DNA of 41,422 nt, taken from NCBI GenBank assembly GCA_910579995.1, contig CAJTWH010000026.1, forward strand, positions 1 to 41,422, read 5' to 3'. Numbering within the stretch: the first letter of the stretch is position 1; the number at the start of each line of letters is the position of its first letter. A program made the position numbers and the translations under genes. The notes under the pieces were generated by a model. The model saw nothing but the letters and a program-made list of their open reading frames with translations, was not told the DNA's origin and searched no databases. Shown one piece after another: positions 1-8,416 of the stretch. Source of the DNA: an uncultured Muribaculaceae bacterium. GTDB lineage: Bacteria; Bacteroidota; Bacteroidia; Bacteroidales; Muribaculaceae.

Positions 1-809
1 CCGCGTTTTTCGGCCTTGAATACGGCTGGTTCCTGCTTGGCCTCACGCTCATCGGACTTGTGAGCTTTATCGATGATATTCATTCGCTTCCCGACTCGGT
101 GCGCCTTGTGGTGCAGTTCGCAGCTATGTTCCTGATGTTCTATCAGTTCGGCATTCTCAACTGGCACGACTGGTGGATAGTGCTTGTGGCTTTGATCGTG
201 TGCGTGGGAATCACCAACGCCTACAACTTTATGGATGGAATCAACGGCATTACAGGCGGCTACTCCCTTGCCGTGCTCGCCCCGCTCGTTTATCTCAACG
301 CCAAACACGGCTTCATTGATATGCCATACCTCTACATCACTGGCCTGAGCCTCATCGTGTTCTGCTTCTTCAACTTCCGCAAAAAGGCCAAATGCTTTGC
401 CGGCGATGTCGGATCAATCACCATTGCCTTTATCCTGCTTTTCGCTCTCGGGCGGCTGATTCTCCAGACAGGCGACTTCGCGTACATCGTCTTCCTCGCT
501 GTTTACGGTGCCGACTCAATCCTCACCATCTGCCACCGCATACAGCTGCATGAAAACCTCGGCGAAGCCCACCGCAAGCACGCCTACCAGCTGATGGCCA
601 ACGAATTGAAAATGCCACACATAGAAGTCTCGCTCATCTATATGGCAGTCCAGCTGGCAATCTCTTTCGGCATGATATTCTGCCCGGTCAACCATTACAT
701 CTATCTCGCAATCACCATAATGGTGCTATTGGCAGCATACCTCGTCTTTATGAAGAAGAACTATCACCTGCACGAAGCTTACCTCAAATCCAAGCAACAG
801 CAATCATGA
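1..809 (+). CDS. Undecaprenyl-phosphate sugar-1-phosphate transferase (MraY/WecA family, GT4), 5' end outside window
   Basis: The reading frame is open from base 3, so the gene begins upstream and the window holds only its C-terminal part. The visible part is a polytopic membrane protein with the family motifs: SFIDDIHSLPDSVRL (metal-binding Asp pair), NAYNFMDGINGITGG, FAGDVGSI and a basic HENLGEAHRKHAYQLM loop near the C-terminus. Family members move a sugar-1-phosphate from a UDP-sugar onto undecaprenyl phosphate at the cytoplasmic face, starting a lipid-linked glycan. The HRKH loop fits WecA/WbpL-like enzymes of O-antigen or capsule synthesis better than MraY, by inference. Its stop overlaps the ATG of the cupin gene (806-809), so the two are translationally coupled. 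Confidence 0.9.
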   Translation, partial: AFFGLEYGWFLLGLTLIGLVSFIDDIHSLPDSVRLVVQFAAMFLMFYQFGILNWHDWWIVLVALIVCVGITNAYNFMDGINGITGGYSLAVLAPLVYLNAKHGFIDMPYLYITGLSLIVFCFFNFRKKAKCFAGDVGSITIAFILLFALGRLILQTGDFAYIVFLAVYGADSILTICHRIQLHENLGEAHRKHAYQLMANELKMPHIEVSLIYMAVQLAISFGMIFCPVNHYIYLAITIMVLLAAYLVFMKKNYHLHEAYLKSKQQQS

Positions 810-1195
810 TTATCAACGACGAACTCCTCGACAAAGTGACCGCTGAGGCCGCCGGAAGCCCCCGCCTCCGCATGAACTACAATCTTCACGACAGCCTCGA
901 CGCCAAGGCCCAGCGCCTCATCAACGTTCTTCTCCCCGGAACACCCCTGCCCATCCACCGCCACCGCCACACAGCCGAAACATACATCATCCTCCGTGGC
1001 AAAATGTACGTCGTCTTCTACAACGATCTCGGCGCTCAGACCGCCCGCCACCTCCTCGACCCTGCGCAGGGCAACTACGGCGTGCAAATCCCCGCAGGCC
1101 AATGGCACGGCATAGAAGTCATCGAACCCTCCGCCATCTTCGAAGTCAAAGACGGCCCCTACACCCCGCTCCAACCCGAAGACATGCTCGACTGA
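806..1195 (+). CDS. WbuC-like cupin-fold metalloprotein
   Basis: A 129-residue single-domain protein. Residues about 48-75 hold the first cupin motif (PLPIHRHRHTAETYIILRG: paired His plus Glu) and residues about 94-105 the second (QIPAGQWHGIEV). It resembles WbuC, a small cupin encoded in O-antigen clusters whose reaction is not established. It overlaps the glycosyltransferase gene upstream by four bases, and its TGA shares its last base with the ATG of the aminotransferase gene, so it is a middle gene of a polysaccharide operon. Codons end almost uniformly in C, more so than in either neighbour. A metal-dependent role in sugar modification is inference. Confidence 0.8.
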   Translation: MIINDELLDKVTAEAAGSPRLRMNYNLHDSLDAKAQRLINVLLPGTPLPIHRHRHTAETYIILRGKMYVVFYNDLGAQTARHLLDPAQGNYGVQIPAGQWHGIEVIEPSAIFEVKDGPYTPLQPEDMLD

Positions 1196-2433
1196 TGAGA
1201 GAAAGAATCTTACTCTGCAAGCCGAAGATGAGCGGGCGCGAACTTGATTTTATCAAGCCTGCGCTCGCTGAGGATTGGGCAGTGCCGATGGGGCCGGATG
1301 TCAATGCTTTCGAGAAAGAGCTTGCTGCCGTTATCGGTGCAGAAAATGTTGTCGCTCTCGAATCCGGAACATCTGCCATTCATCTTGCATTGATTCTCTG
1401 TGGCGTCAAACCCGGAGATGAGGTCATAGTTCAATCCATGACATTCTGTGCTTCGACTAATCCAGTTGCCTATCTTGGTGCAACTCCGGTTTTTGTAGAT
1501 TCAGAGAAAGAGTCTTGGAACATAGACCCGGATCTGCTCGAAGAGGCCATCAACGACCGTATAGCTAAGACCGGTAAAAAGCCAAAAGCCATCATTCCGG
1601 TTGCTCTATATGGTATGCCGTATCAGATTGATCGAATCATGGAGATTGCCAATCGCTACGACATTCCTGTGATAGAAGACGCCGCCGAGGGTTTCTGCTC
1701 CCGTTATAGTGGTAAGGTCCTCGGAACATTCGGTCATTTCGGCATATTGAGCTTCAACGGCAACAAGATGATAACCACCTCGGGCGGCGGCGCATTGATT
1801 TGTCCCGACAAAGAGACTGCCGACAAAGCCAGATGGTATGCAACCCAAGCGCGAGAAGGCTATCCATATTATCAACATGAGGTTGTCGGCTACAACTACC
1901 GTCTTTCAAATATCTCCGCGTGCATAGGTCGAGCCCAACTCACAGTGCTTGAAGAACATCTTGCCCACCACCGCCATGTGCAGGAGCTTTATTGCGAGTT
2001 GCTTAAGGATGTCAAGGGCATTACCATGCACTGCAATCCTGCGCCGGAGTATGACTCCAACTTCTGGCTCTGCACAGCCACTCTCGACCCCGACCTGCGC
2101 ATAAAAGGTCAGGAGAACGCCTACAAAGCCATCATTACCGGAGCAGTAGGTGGTGCGGCAGGCGTGATCCACGCAGCCTCAACGGCCACCACCGACTGCC
2201 AGCCAAACGACAACGTCGAAGCTCTTCGCGTCTACCTCGACCAAGCCAACATCGAGGCGCGCCCTCTGTGGAAGCCCATGCACAAGCAACCGGTTTACAA
2301 AGACGCCCCTGCCTACGTAAACGGCGTCAGTGAATCCCTCTTCAAAGTTGGAATCTGCCTCCCCGCCGGCCCCTACGTCACCGACGACGACGTCCGCTAC
2401 ATTGTCGACACAATAAAAGAGAGCATTCTTTAA
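1195..2433 (+). CDS. DegT/DnrJ/EryC1/StrS-family PLP sugar aminotransferase
   Basis: 412 residues from the ATG at 1195, which overlaps the preceding TGA by one base; an open frame reaching back to 1102 is not used because it lies inside the cupin gene. The fold-type I features are present: ESGTSAIHLAL (about 56-66) for PLP phosphate binding, the EDAAE motif with Asp162, and Lys191 in SFNGNKMITTSGGG as the Schiff-base lysine. The family aminates nucleotide-linked keto-sugars for surface glycans; sequences ending in RPLWKPMHKQP resemble PglE-like enzymes. Around residues 320-345 there is an Ala/Gly/Thr-rich insertion. The first two thirds use more A/T-ending codons than the C-rich last 350 bases. 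A strong terminator follows, so this is the last gene of the glycan operon. Confidence 0.9.
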   Translation: MRERILLCKPKMSGRELDFIKPALAEDWAVPMGPDVNAFEKELAAVIGAENVVALESGTSAIHLALILCGVKPGDEVIVQSMTFCASTNPVAYLGATPVFVDSEKESWNIDPDLLEEAINDRIAKTGKKPKAIIPVALYGMPYQIDRIMEIANRYDIPVIEDAAEGFCSRYSGKVLGTFGHFGILSFNGNKMITTSGGGALICPDKETADKARWYATQAREGYPYYQHEVVGYNYRLSNISACIGRAQLTVLEEHLAHHRHVQELYCELLKDVKGITMHCNPAPEYDSNFWLCTATLDPDLRIKGQENAYKAIITGAVGGAAGVIHAASTATTDCQPNDNVEALRVYLDQANIEARPLWKPMHKQPVYKDAPAYVNGVSESLFKVGICLPAGPYVTDDDVRYIVDTIKESIL

Positions 2434-2455
2434 TAAGATATTGCTTTAAGATGAG

Positions 2456-2493
2456 AAGAACAGTGCTTCAATTAGAGGCGCTGTTCTTTTTTT
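2456..2493 (+). terminator. Rho-independent terminator after the polysaccharide operon
   Basis: An 11-bp stem (2456-2466 with 2478-2488, one G-U pair) is followed by a continuous T run. It closes the glycan operon. The T run also supplies the -33 TTTG of the next promoter. Confidence 0.85.
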
Positions 2494-2522
2494 GTCTGTA
2501 TGGATAATATTTTGTATTTTTG
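2491..2522 (+). promoter_or_regulatory. Bacteroidota-type promoter for the secreted protein gene
   Basis: TTTG at 2491-2494, a 20-base spacer and TATTTTTG at 2515-2522 match the TTTG-N19-21-TAnnTTTG consensus fully. Transcription would start near 2529, about 14 bases before the ATG at 2543. Confidence 0.7.
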
Positions 2523-2542
2523 GCGAAACAAATATTTAGTCC

Positions 2543-3823
2543 ATGGAAATACGTCTTTTTACAATTATCACAGGTCTTTTAATGTCGATGGTAGTCCGTA
2601 GCCAAGCTAATGATGGGGTAATATATGAGTCTGTCGTTATTGATAATCAGGAATATACACTTTCTTGCGATTGGCTTAATAAATCTGTCTTCGGGGAGAT
2701 GAATATGCGAAATATCTGCATTGATTTCTTTGTGTTTGACAATGTTATTTATCTGAGTCATACTGATCAGGAGGAACATGCGCTTAGCATGGTTGACGCA
2801 TTGACCGGCGATTATCTCGGCGTAGTGGAAATTGATTGGGGAAACATACCTCATTCTACAGCCGCCTCCAATTATGTCGGACAAGACGACGACGGCACGC
2901 CGTTTGTTGCCTCGTTCAGCGATTCGTCATTGCTTCAATATCCTTATACAATTGCAACCTTGAAAATTGAAGATGGTATACCTAAAGCTGATTTGATGTT
3001 TACACTTCCTAATTCCGAACCGGGGTGGGTTGTAGGACGCACAGCTGTATCAGGTAGTCTCAATGATGGTCGCTTCCGCGCAGTGGGGTCTATAAAAATC
3101 CGTAACGGCAACATGAGGGTACCATGGGGCTACGCAGAATGGCGCTATCAAGAGGGCGAGCCGATTGTTTCCGGTTCAGCAAAAATGAATTTTCAGATAG
3201 GAGAGGCCAAACCAGTTGGCGATGATATGGTGATAATTTACAATTGTGCTGATAATATCGATAATACAGATGGTTATGACTGCACTGTCCCTACATTGGG
3301 CAGACTGACAAACGACAATTTATTTGAAGAGATTGATGTCTTTAGAGGTCAGATTGAAAATCAGGCGGCGTGCGGGTTGGCCATAGCCAATTATAATGGT
3401 GTTGATTTTATGATTTATGGCAGTGGCTATGAGCCGGCGCGCTATGCAGTCGCCCAATTGACGGATTTCCCGCAAAGTCTGGATTCAAATCATTTATGGG
3501 CCCTTGGACGAGATATAAGCTATTCCGATAAAAATGAGACGTGTACCGATCAATTCAGTATGAAATATCCGGCACAGGTAGTCCGCTGCGACAGTGATAC
3601 CGGCGATGGGCTCCATTTCTACTTGTTTACCGCACACAGCGGCCTCGCCCGCTATACGCTTTGCGAGGAGATGATTCAGACCGGTATCGGGCAAACATCT
3701 GAAGGCCATGATGTTGACATTTACTTTACTCCCGATGGACGCTCCCTGTTGACACGGCCTCAACACCCCGGATTGTATCTGCGTATGACAACTACCGGCA
3801 CGGAAAAAGTAATAATCCGTTGA
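2543..3823 (+). CDS. Secreted protein of unknown function with sorting-like C-terminus
   Basis: 426 residues. A signal peptide is visible at residues 1-22 (MEIRLFTIITGLLMSMVVRS, then QANDG). The body is rich in Asp, Tyr and Gly without a motif I recognise; spaced segments such as FDNVIYLSHTD and FYLFTAHSGLARYTL suggest repeated beta strands, perhaps a propeller (inference). The last 35 residues (IYFTPDGRSLL, PGLYLR, TEKVIIR) resemble the short terminal domain common on Bacteroidales exported proteins, in the style of type IX sorting domains (xxxGR, GlYxx, KVxxR). It has its own promoter and lies between two operons. Base composition is more AT-rich than the flanking metabolic genes. Confidence 0.7.
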   Translation: MEIRLFTIITGLLMSMVVRSQANDGVIYESVVIDNQEYTLSCDWLNKSVFGEMNMRNICIDFFVFDNVIYLSHTDQEEHALSMVDALTGDYLGVVEIDWGNIPHSTAASNYVGQDDDGTPFVASFSDSSLLQYPYTIATLKIEDGIPKADLMFTLPNSEPGWVVGRTAVSGSLNDGRFRAVGSIKIRNGNMRVPWGYAEWRYQEGEPIVSGSAKMNFQIGEAKPVGDDMVIIYNCADNIDNTDGYDCTVPTLGRLTNDNLFEEIDVFRGQIENQAACGLAIANYNGVDFMIYGSGYEPARYAVAQLTDFPQSLDSNHLWALGRDISYSDKNETCTDQFSMKYPAQVVRCDSDTGDGLHFYLFTAHSGLARYTLCEEMIQTGIGQTSEGHDVDIYFTPDGRSLLTRPQHPGLYLRMTTTGTEKVIIR

Positions 3824-3901
3824 GTATTCTTATGTGAAGTTTGGCTTGAATATGAACAAGCAAGCCCTTTTAGCTTTATATAGAGTAAAGCATTTTACTG
3901 A

Positions 3902-5338
3902 ATGGACAAACAAACGATTTACTCAAAATTCAAGCAAACGGTAGAAAAGTATCCCCACGCTCCGGCGGTTATAGAAGATGAGCGCGTCATTACATATTCT
4001 GAACTCGACGTGATGGTAGACGCCATTATGGCGAAATTCTATCAATCGGCGCCTGCGTTTGTGGGTATCGTAATGTCGCATGGGGTAGAGCAGATTGCGG
4101 GCATGCTGGCAGTTCTTAAATCAGGCGCAGCCTACGTGCCGGCAGAGCGTTTTTTGCCGCAGGAGCGCATAGATTATATGATGAAGACTGCGGGCGTGCA
4201 GTTAATCATAACCGACAGTTATTGTCGTGACCTCACGCCCGCGCCGCAGCTTATGCCAGACCGCTCTACCGCACCCGGCGTGGCCTACATACTATATACC
4301 TCCGGCACCACGGGCAAACCAAAGGGCGTCGTAGTGGAGAATCATTCTGTGGTCAACTATGCCGAGGCGTTTCATGACGAGTTCCGCACCGGCCCCGGCG
4401 ATGTAATGTTGCAGTATTCGGTATGCTCTTTCGATATATTTGTAGAGGAAGTGTTTACAACGCTTTTAAGCGGAGCTGCAGTGTGTATTCCTCCTTCGTC
4501 TGTGCGCAATGGTTCGATTCAAGGGCTAATGCGATTTGTTGACAAACATCGTGTGACAATAATCGACGGATTTCCATATTTGCTTGCCGAGATGAACAAA
4601 CTTCCGCAAATCCCTGAGTCTGTAAAGCTTCTCATAAGTGGCGGTGATGTAATCAGGGAGACATATATTTCAAATCTCAAAAACTCCGGCGTAAAGATAT
4701 ATAATACCTACGGCCCGTCAGAGACAACAGTATGCTCCAATTATTATAGAGTGGACAACGCCGTTCCGCTCGATGATGGCACATACCCTGTCGGAAAAGC
4801 CATCAAGGGAGTCGAGGTAAAGATTCTCGACAGACGACTGAAAGAAGTGCCACAAGGAGAGGTAGGTGAAATATGTATTTTCGGTGAGGGTGTGAGCCGT
4901 GGCTATCTTGGCACACCGCCGGAGCAGAAAAACTTTGTGACCTTCGCCGACGGCACGCGAATGTATCGCAGCGGCGACCTTGGCTATATGTTGCCTGACG
5001 GTAATCTCGCTTTTCTTCATCGACGCGATGAGCAGGTGATGATACTTGGCAAACGTGTGGAGCCTGAAGAAGTGGAAAACGTACTCAATACATGCCCTTG
5101 CGTAGAGCGAGGTATTGTCCGTGCTTTTCTTGATGAAAACGGGCTGCATTACCTTGTAGCATATATTGTGGCGGGTAAGGACTGTACGCTTCATGAAATC
5201 CGTAAGCACTTGGCGGCACATCTGACAGATTTTATGATACCCGAGTTTTTTGTAAAAATGAAGAAGATACCTCTCACCCGCCGAGGAAAGGTAGATACTG
5301 AGGCTCTGCCTGTAGTGATGAAAGAGGGGGGCGTATGA
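3902..5338 (+). CDS. Stand-alone amino-acid adenylation (NRPS A-domain) protein
   Basis: 478 residues covering one complete ANL-superfamily adenylation domain: A3 YILYTSGTTGKPKG (129-142), A4 at 177-183, A5 NTYGPSETT (268-276), A7 YRSGDL (355-360), A8 around 372-392 and A10 PLTRRGKVD with catalytic Lys463. Such domains activate an amino acid as aminoacyl-AMP and usually load it onto a carrier thiol. The protein ends 13 residues after A10, so no carrier or condensation domain is attached. Hand alignment to GrsA gives pocket residues D178, I179, E182, D222, I245, G247, T269, V277, C278, K463; two extra acids suggest a basic amino-acid substrate (inference). Its stop overlaps the next ATG by four bases. 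DltA-like function is possible but the context does not support it. Confidence 0.88.
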   Translation: MDKQTIYSKFKQTVEKYPHAPAVIEDERVITYSELDVMVDAIMAKFYQSAPAFVGIVMSHGVEQIAGMLAVLKSGAAYVPAERFLPQERIDYMMKTAGVQLIITDSYCRDLTPAPQLMPDRSTAPGVAYILYTSGTTGKPKGVVVENHSVVNYAEAFHDEFRTGPGDVMLQYSVCSFDIFVEEVFTTLLSGAAVCIPPSSVRNGSIQGLMRFVDKHRVTIIDGFPYLLAEMNKLPQIPESVKLLISGGDVIRETYISNLKNSGVKIYNTYGPSETTVCSNYYRVDNAVPLDDGTYPVGKAIKGVEVKILDRRLKEVPQGEVGEICIFGEGVSRGYLGTPPEQKNFVTFADGTRMYRSGDLGYMLPDGNLAFLHRRDEQVMILGKRVEPEEVENVLNTCPCVERGIVRAFLDENGLHYLVAYIVAGKDCTLHEIRKHLAAHLTDFMIPEFFVKMKKIPLTRRGKVDTEALPVVMKEGGV

Positions 5339-5793
5339 ATGTGGAGTTGAGACCGGTCAAGGCATTGCCTACATTGATGGCATGGCGAATAGAGGTGTTG
5401 CGGTGCGTTTTCAAACAAGAACCATCGAAAAGGCTTCTTGTCGCCAACCGCCGCTATTACCGCAGGCACATTGCCGATGGTTCGCACATTGCTCTCATTG
5501 CGAATGTAGATGGCGAAGACTGCGGCTGTGGAAGTGTCTGCTTCTCCGAAGAGCTGCCATCACCCGATAACCCTACAGGCCGATGTGCCTATCTGATGAA
5601 TATCTATGTTCGGGAATCATTTAGAAACCGAGGCATAGCCCACAGGATAATCCGTGCCCTCATAGAAGAAGCGAGAAAGCATGAATGTGAGAAGATTTAT
5701 CTTGAAACCACCGAAGAGGGCAGACCGGTTTATGAAACATCCGGTTTCAAACCTCTGCCCGGTATTATGAAATATTATGATACAAAACATTAA
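5335..5793 (+). CDS. GNAT-family N-acetyltransferase
   Basis: 152 residues with the GNAT core: a strand segment YLMNIYVRESF followed by the acetyl-CoA pyrophosphate loop RNRGIAHRI (about 97-105) and the late-domain YETSGFKPL. GNAT enzymes move an acyl group from acyl-CoA to an amine. The start overlaps the adenylation gene (ATGA, 5335-5338) and the 3' end overlaps the hydrolase gene by 17 bases, so the three are one translational unit. Acetylation of the amino acid activated by the upstream gene, or of its product, is a reasonable inference but nothing in the sequence identifies the acceptor; self-protection is an alternative. Confidence 0.85.
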   Translation: MNVELRPVKALPTLMAWRIEVLRCVFKQEPSKRLLVANRRYYRRHIADGSHIALIANVDGEDCGCGSVCFSEELPSPDNPTGRCAYLMNIYVRESFRNRGIAHRIIRALIEEARKHECEKIYLETTEEGRPVYETSGFKPLPGIMKYYDTKH

Positions 5794-6457
5794 GATTACA
5801 GACCGCCTCAAATGCGTGTGCTCAAAAGCACCCCATGCAGGCAATATAGCATATCTGCTATATCCCATGGAGCTGTCGGACAGTTGGGTAGAGCAGTCTG
5901 CCAAGAGCTTTAATACCACAATAGTGGTAATCACCGGAATGGATTGGCAGAACGTTTTCAGCCCTTGGCCGGCTAAGGGTGTGCCGGCCGGCACACCCGA
6001 TTTCAAGGGAGAAGCTCCCGAATTTCTTGCAAAATTGCGGGAGTCTATAATACCTCAGGTTGAAAGAGAGTTGGAAATCACCGACGATGTCGAGCGCACT
6101 TTGGTCGGCGTTTCGATGTCTGGCCTTTTTGCCTTGTGGCAATGGCTTGTGTGCGACACGTTTACCAATATAATATCACTCTCGGGATCATTCTGGTATG
6201 AAGGATTCGAAGAATGGGTGACATCGCGCAACATACCGGCCAAGAGCGGAAAGGCTTATTTTCTATTGGGAGTAGACGAGCCAAAATCCAAAGAAAAAGC
6301 TTTCGCCACTGTTGGAAGTGCAACGCAAGAAATAATAGCATACCTCGGCTCACACGGCGTATCGACGATATTTCAGAGCGTACCGGGCAATCATTATTCA
6401 GACCCGCTACTTCGCTTGAATAAAGGGTTGACGGCAATTTTTGCTAAACAGGCATAG
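5777..6457 (+). CDS. Alpha/beta-hydrolase, putative esterase (esterase D/enterochelin-esterase-like fold)
   Basis: 226 residues. The nucleophile elbow GVSMSG (Ser113) and a late GNHYSDP (His206) fit the PF00756-type esterase family, whose members include S-formylglutathione hydrolase and enterochelin esterase; the usual second Gly of GxSxGG is Ser here. The acid is probably Asp167 in LLGVDEPKS. No signal peptide is seen, so it should act in the cytoplasm. It overlaps the GNAT gene by 17 bases and ends the operon. With an adenylating enzyme and an acetyltransferase upstream, it may release or trim an amino-acid ester or thioester (inference). It is shorter than enterochelin esterase, which has an extra N-terminal domain. 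Confidence 0.72.
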   Translation: MIQNIKITDRLKCVCSKAPHAGNIAYLLYPMELSDSWVEQSAKSFNTTIVVITGMDWQNVFSPWPAKGVPAGTPDFKGEAPEFLAKLRESIIPQVERELEITDDVERTLVGVSMSGLFALWQWLVCDTFTNIISLSGSFWYEGFEEWVTSRNIPAKSGKAYFLLGVDEPKSKEKAFATVGSATQEIIAYLGSHGVSTIFQSVPGNHYSDPLLRLNKGLTAIFAKQA

Positions 6458-6550
6458 ACAATAATGGTAAATTACTGACAACCGACGGAGTATCCGACAT
6501 CATATCATCAAGCCGGATGAATGATATTATCCGAGAGAACGATTAGCTGA

Positions 6551-6587
6551 TAAAACAAAACCCTCGCCATGGGGTATGGCAAGGGTT
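6551..6587 (-). terminator. Terminator of the yitT-cyd-yigZ operon
   Basis: Stem 6559-6570 with 6576-6587 (12 bp, one mismatch) and a five-base loop; read on the minus strand it is followed by TTTTGTTTTATC. It lies about 90 bases beyond the yigZ stop. The rest of the 222-base gap (6458-6679) holds only a weak AT-rich inverted repeat around 6500-6535. Confidence 0.75.
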
Positions 6588-6679
6588 GAGGAGAAAGGAG
6601 TGTGTTAGTCACGGACTTTTTTCATGAAGTCAGCAAAATGCCTTTCTGACTATAACAACGCATGGGCTCTGCAAAAAGT

Positions 6680-7276
6680 TCAATCGATTATGCAGACACC
6701 GTCGATATCGCTCAGTTTGGCAATCAATAGGTCTGAATCATCAAGCCTGATGGCGACAGACATCCGGCAAGTGTTGTCGAACTCCTGCGACACTATCTTA
6801 ATGCCGGGCATTTTGGTCAGTTTCATCACATCGTTCATGGCGAGGTATGGAAATGAGAATGAGATAGTCTTCATCACATGCCTCTCCTCGATAGTCGCTT
6901 CGCTTAGCGCCATCCGTGCGGCTTCGCGGTAAGCCGCGATAAGGCCGCTGGTGCCGAGCTTGATACCGCCGAAGTAGCGGACTACAACAATCACAGTATC
7001 AGTGATACCAAACGAATTGATCTGACCCAATATCGGTTTTCCGGCCGTGCCCGAGGGTTCGCCGTTGTCGCTGCTTAGAAAATCAGTCCTGTCGGCGCCT
7101 ACCATATATGCCCAGCATACATGGCGGGCGTCGAAGTATTTTTTCTGATACACGGCCACTACAGCCTTGGCCTCTGCCGCTGTTGTCACAGGATGGGCAA
7201 AGGCTAAGAACTTGCTCATCTTCTCTTTGAAGATAGCTTCGCTTGGTGCTGTTATGGTTTTGTATGTATCAGCCAT
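6680..7276 (-). CDS. yigZ: YigZ/IMPACT-family protein
   Basis: 198 residues from the ATG at 7276; an in-frame TTG three bases upstream is less likely because ATG overlaps the cydB stop (TGATG). The N-terminal UPF0029 domain is clear: KKYFDARHVCWAYMVG, DNGEPSGTAGKPIL and VVVVRYFGGIKLGTSGL, followed by a DUF1949-like C-terminal domain of about 60 residues. The family is related to eukaryotic IMPACT; the E. coli protein has been structurally characterised but its cellular role is not settled. Here it is the last gene of the cytochrome bd operon and is followed by the operon terminator. A functional link to the oxidase is not evident. Confidence 0.9.
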   Translation of the reverse strand: MADTYKTITAPSEAIFKEKMSKFLAFAHPVTTAAEAKAVVAVYQKKYFDARHVCWAYMVGADRTDFLSSDNGEPSGTAGKPILGQINSFGITDTVIVVVRYFGGIKLGTSGLIAAYREAARMALSEATIEERHVMKTISFSFPYLAMNDVMKLTKMPGIKIVSQEFDNTCRMSVAIRLDDSDLLIAKLSDIDGVCIID

Positions 7277-8415
7277 CAATATACGTGTGAGTCGCTGTCG
7301 AGCTCTTTGTCGGTGAGCGGTTTGGAATTCATTTTATACCAAGCGTAGGCTATGTAGGCCAAAACGAACGGTACGAGTATCGACACCCAGCTCATCACTG
7401 TGAGGGTGAAAAGCGACGACGAGCTGTTGGCAATCGTCAGCGACGACGCCATATCTACGGTCGATGGCAGATAGGCTGTGTCGGCATAACCGGCAATAAG
7501 GATCAACACTGCAACAACAGCAGCAACACCGAATCCTGCAAACCATATTCCGCACCGCCAAGTCTTGTCGAGTGCGCTGCGGAAGATAGAGTAGAGCACT
7601 GCCACCACTCCGACAAGGAGTATTGCGGCCAGATACCACATACCAAGAAGATTATGGAGATAGAGATTGGGCTCGGCCACAAACTGACCATCGACAAAGC
7701 GGTAGCCCGTCTGACAGAGCAGGACTATCAGAAAAGCCACGAAGAGAACTGCGAAAATGAGGCCGTTTACAAGCACTTTCTTGCGCATACGGGCTGTGAA
7801 ATCTTCCTTGCCGCCGATATTGTTGATAAAATAGAGCGCGGCCATGGTGCGTGCGAGGAAGAAAACGGCAAAGCCGAGAAGCAGGTTTTTCCAGCAGGCG
7901 ATAGCCTCAAGTCCATGAGTGGGTGCCCATTGAGAAATTACAGGCGAACCGAAATTGAGGATGTTGGTCTTGGTGACAGTAAAAGCGCCGCCGAAGAACA
8001 TCATGCCTACAGCTACTCCGAGAAGCACGCAGCCGAAAAGACCGTTGAACATCAGGAAGCCGTCATATACACGTGTGCCGTAGATATTGCCTTTCTTGCG
8101 GCGGAATTCATAGCTCACCGCCTGAAGTACGAAGCTCACCAAAATGAGCATCCAGAGCCAGTAGGCACCGCCGAAACTTGTGCTGTAGAAGAGCGGGAAT
8201 GAGGCGAAGAATGCGCCGCCGAAGACTACAAGAGTAGTGAATGTAAACTCCCATTTGCGTCCGAGCGAGTTCACCATTAGCCGGCGTTCGTCTTCAGTAA
8301 ATTTGCAGAAGAGCATTGATTGGCCGCCTTGCACGAAAAGCAGGAATACAAGCGCCGCGCCCAATACTGCTATAAGAAGCCACCAATAGGCCTGTAAGAT
8401 TGCGAGTGTTTCCAT
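7276..8415 (-). CDS. cydB: Cytochrome bd quinol oxidase subunit II
   Basis: 379 residues, the usual family length, with eight or nine hydrophobic spans beginning LQAYWWLLIAVLGAALVFLL and a GGQSMLF segment typical of CydB in this phylum. CydB pairs with CydA in the inner membrane; the complex reduces oxygen to water with quinol as donor and has very high oxygen affinity. The ATG lies one base after the cydA stop, and its own stop overlaps the yigZ start. In Bacteroidales this enzyme is thought to allow use or removal of nanomolar oxygen. No irregularities were seen in the reading frame. Confidence 0.95.
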   Translation of the reverse strand: METLAILQAYWWLLIAVLGAALVFLLFVQGGQSMLFCKFTEDERRLMVNSLGRKWEFTFTTLVVFGGAFFASFPLFYSTSFGGAYWLWMLILVSFVLQAVSYEFRRKKGNIYGTRVYDGFLMFNGLFGCVLLGVAVGMMFFGGAFTVTKTNILNFGSPVISQWAPTHGLEAIACWKNLLLGFAVFFLARTMAALYFINNIGGKEDFTARMRKKVLVNGLIFAVLFVAFLIVLLCQTGYRFVDGQFVAEPNLYLHNLLGMWYLAAILLVGVVAVLYSIFRSALDKTWRCGIWFAGFGVAAVVAVLILIAGYADTAYLPSTVDMASSLTIANSSSSLFTLTVMSWVSILVPFVLAYIAYAWYKMNSKPLTDKELDSDSHVY

Positions 8416-8416
8416 A

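Noticed and set aside
1102..1194. Upstream extension of the aminotransferase gene
   Set aside because: Lies inside the cupin gene; ATG at 1195 overlaps its stop and begins the family similarity.
3844..3861. GCTTG/CAAGC hairpin before the adenylation gene
   Set aside because: Only 5 bp, weak loop and poor T run; not strong enough to call a terminator.
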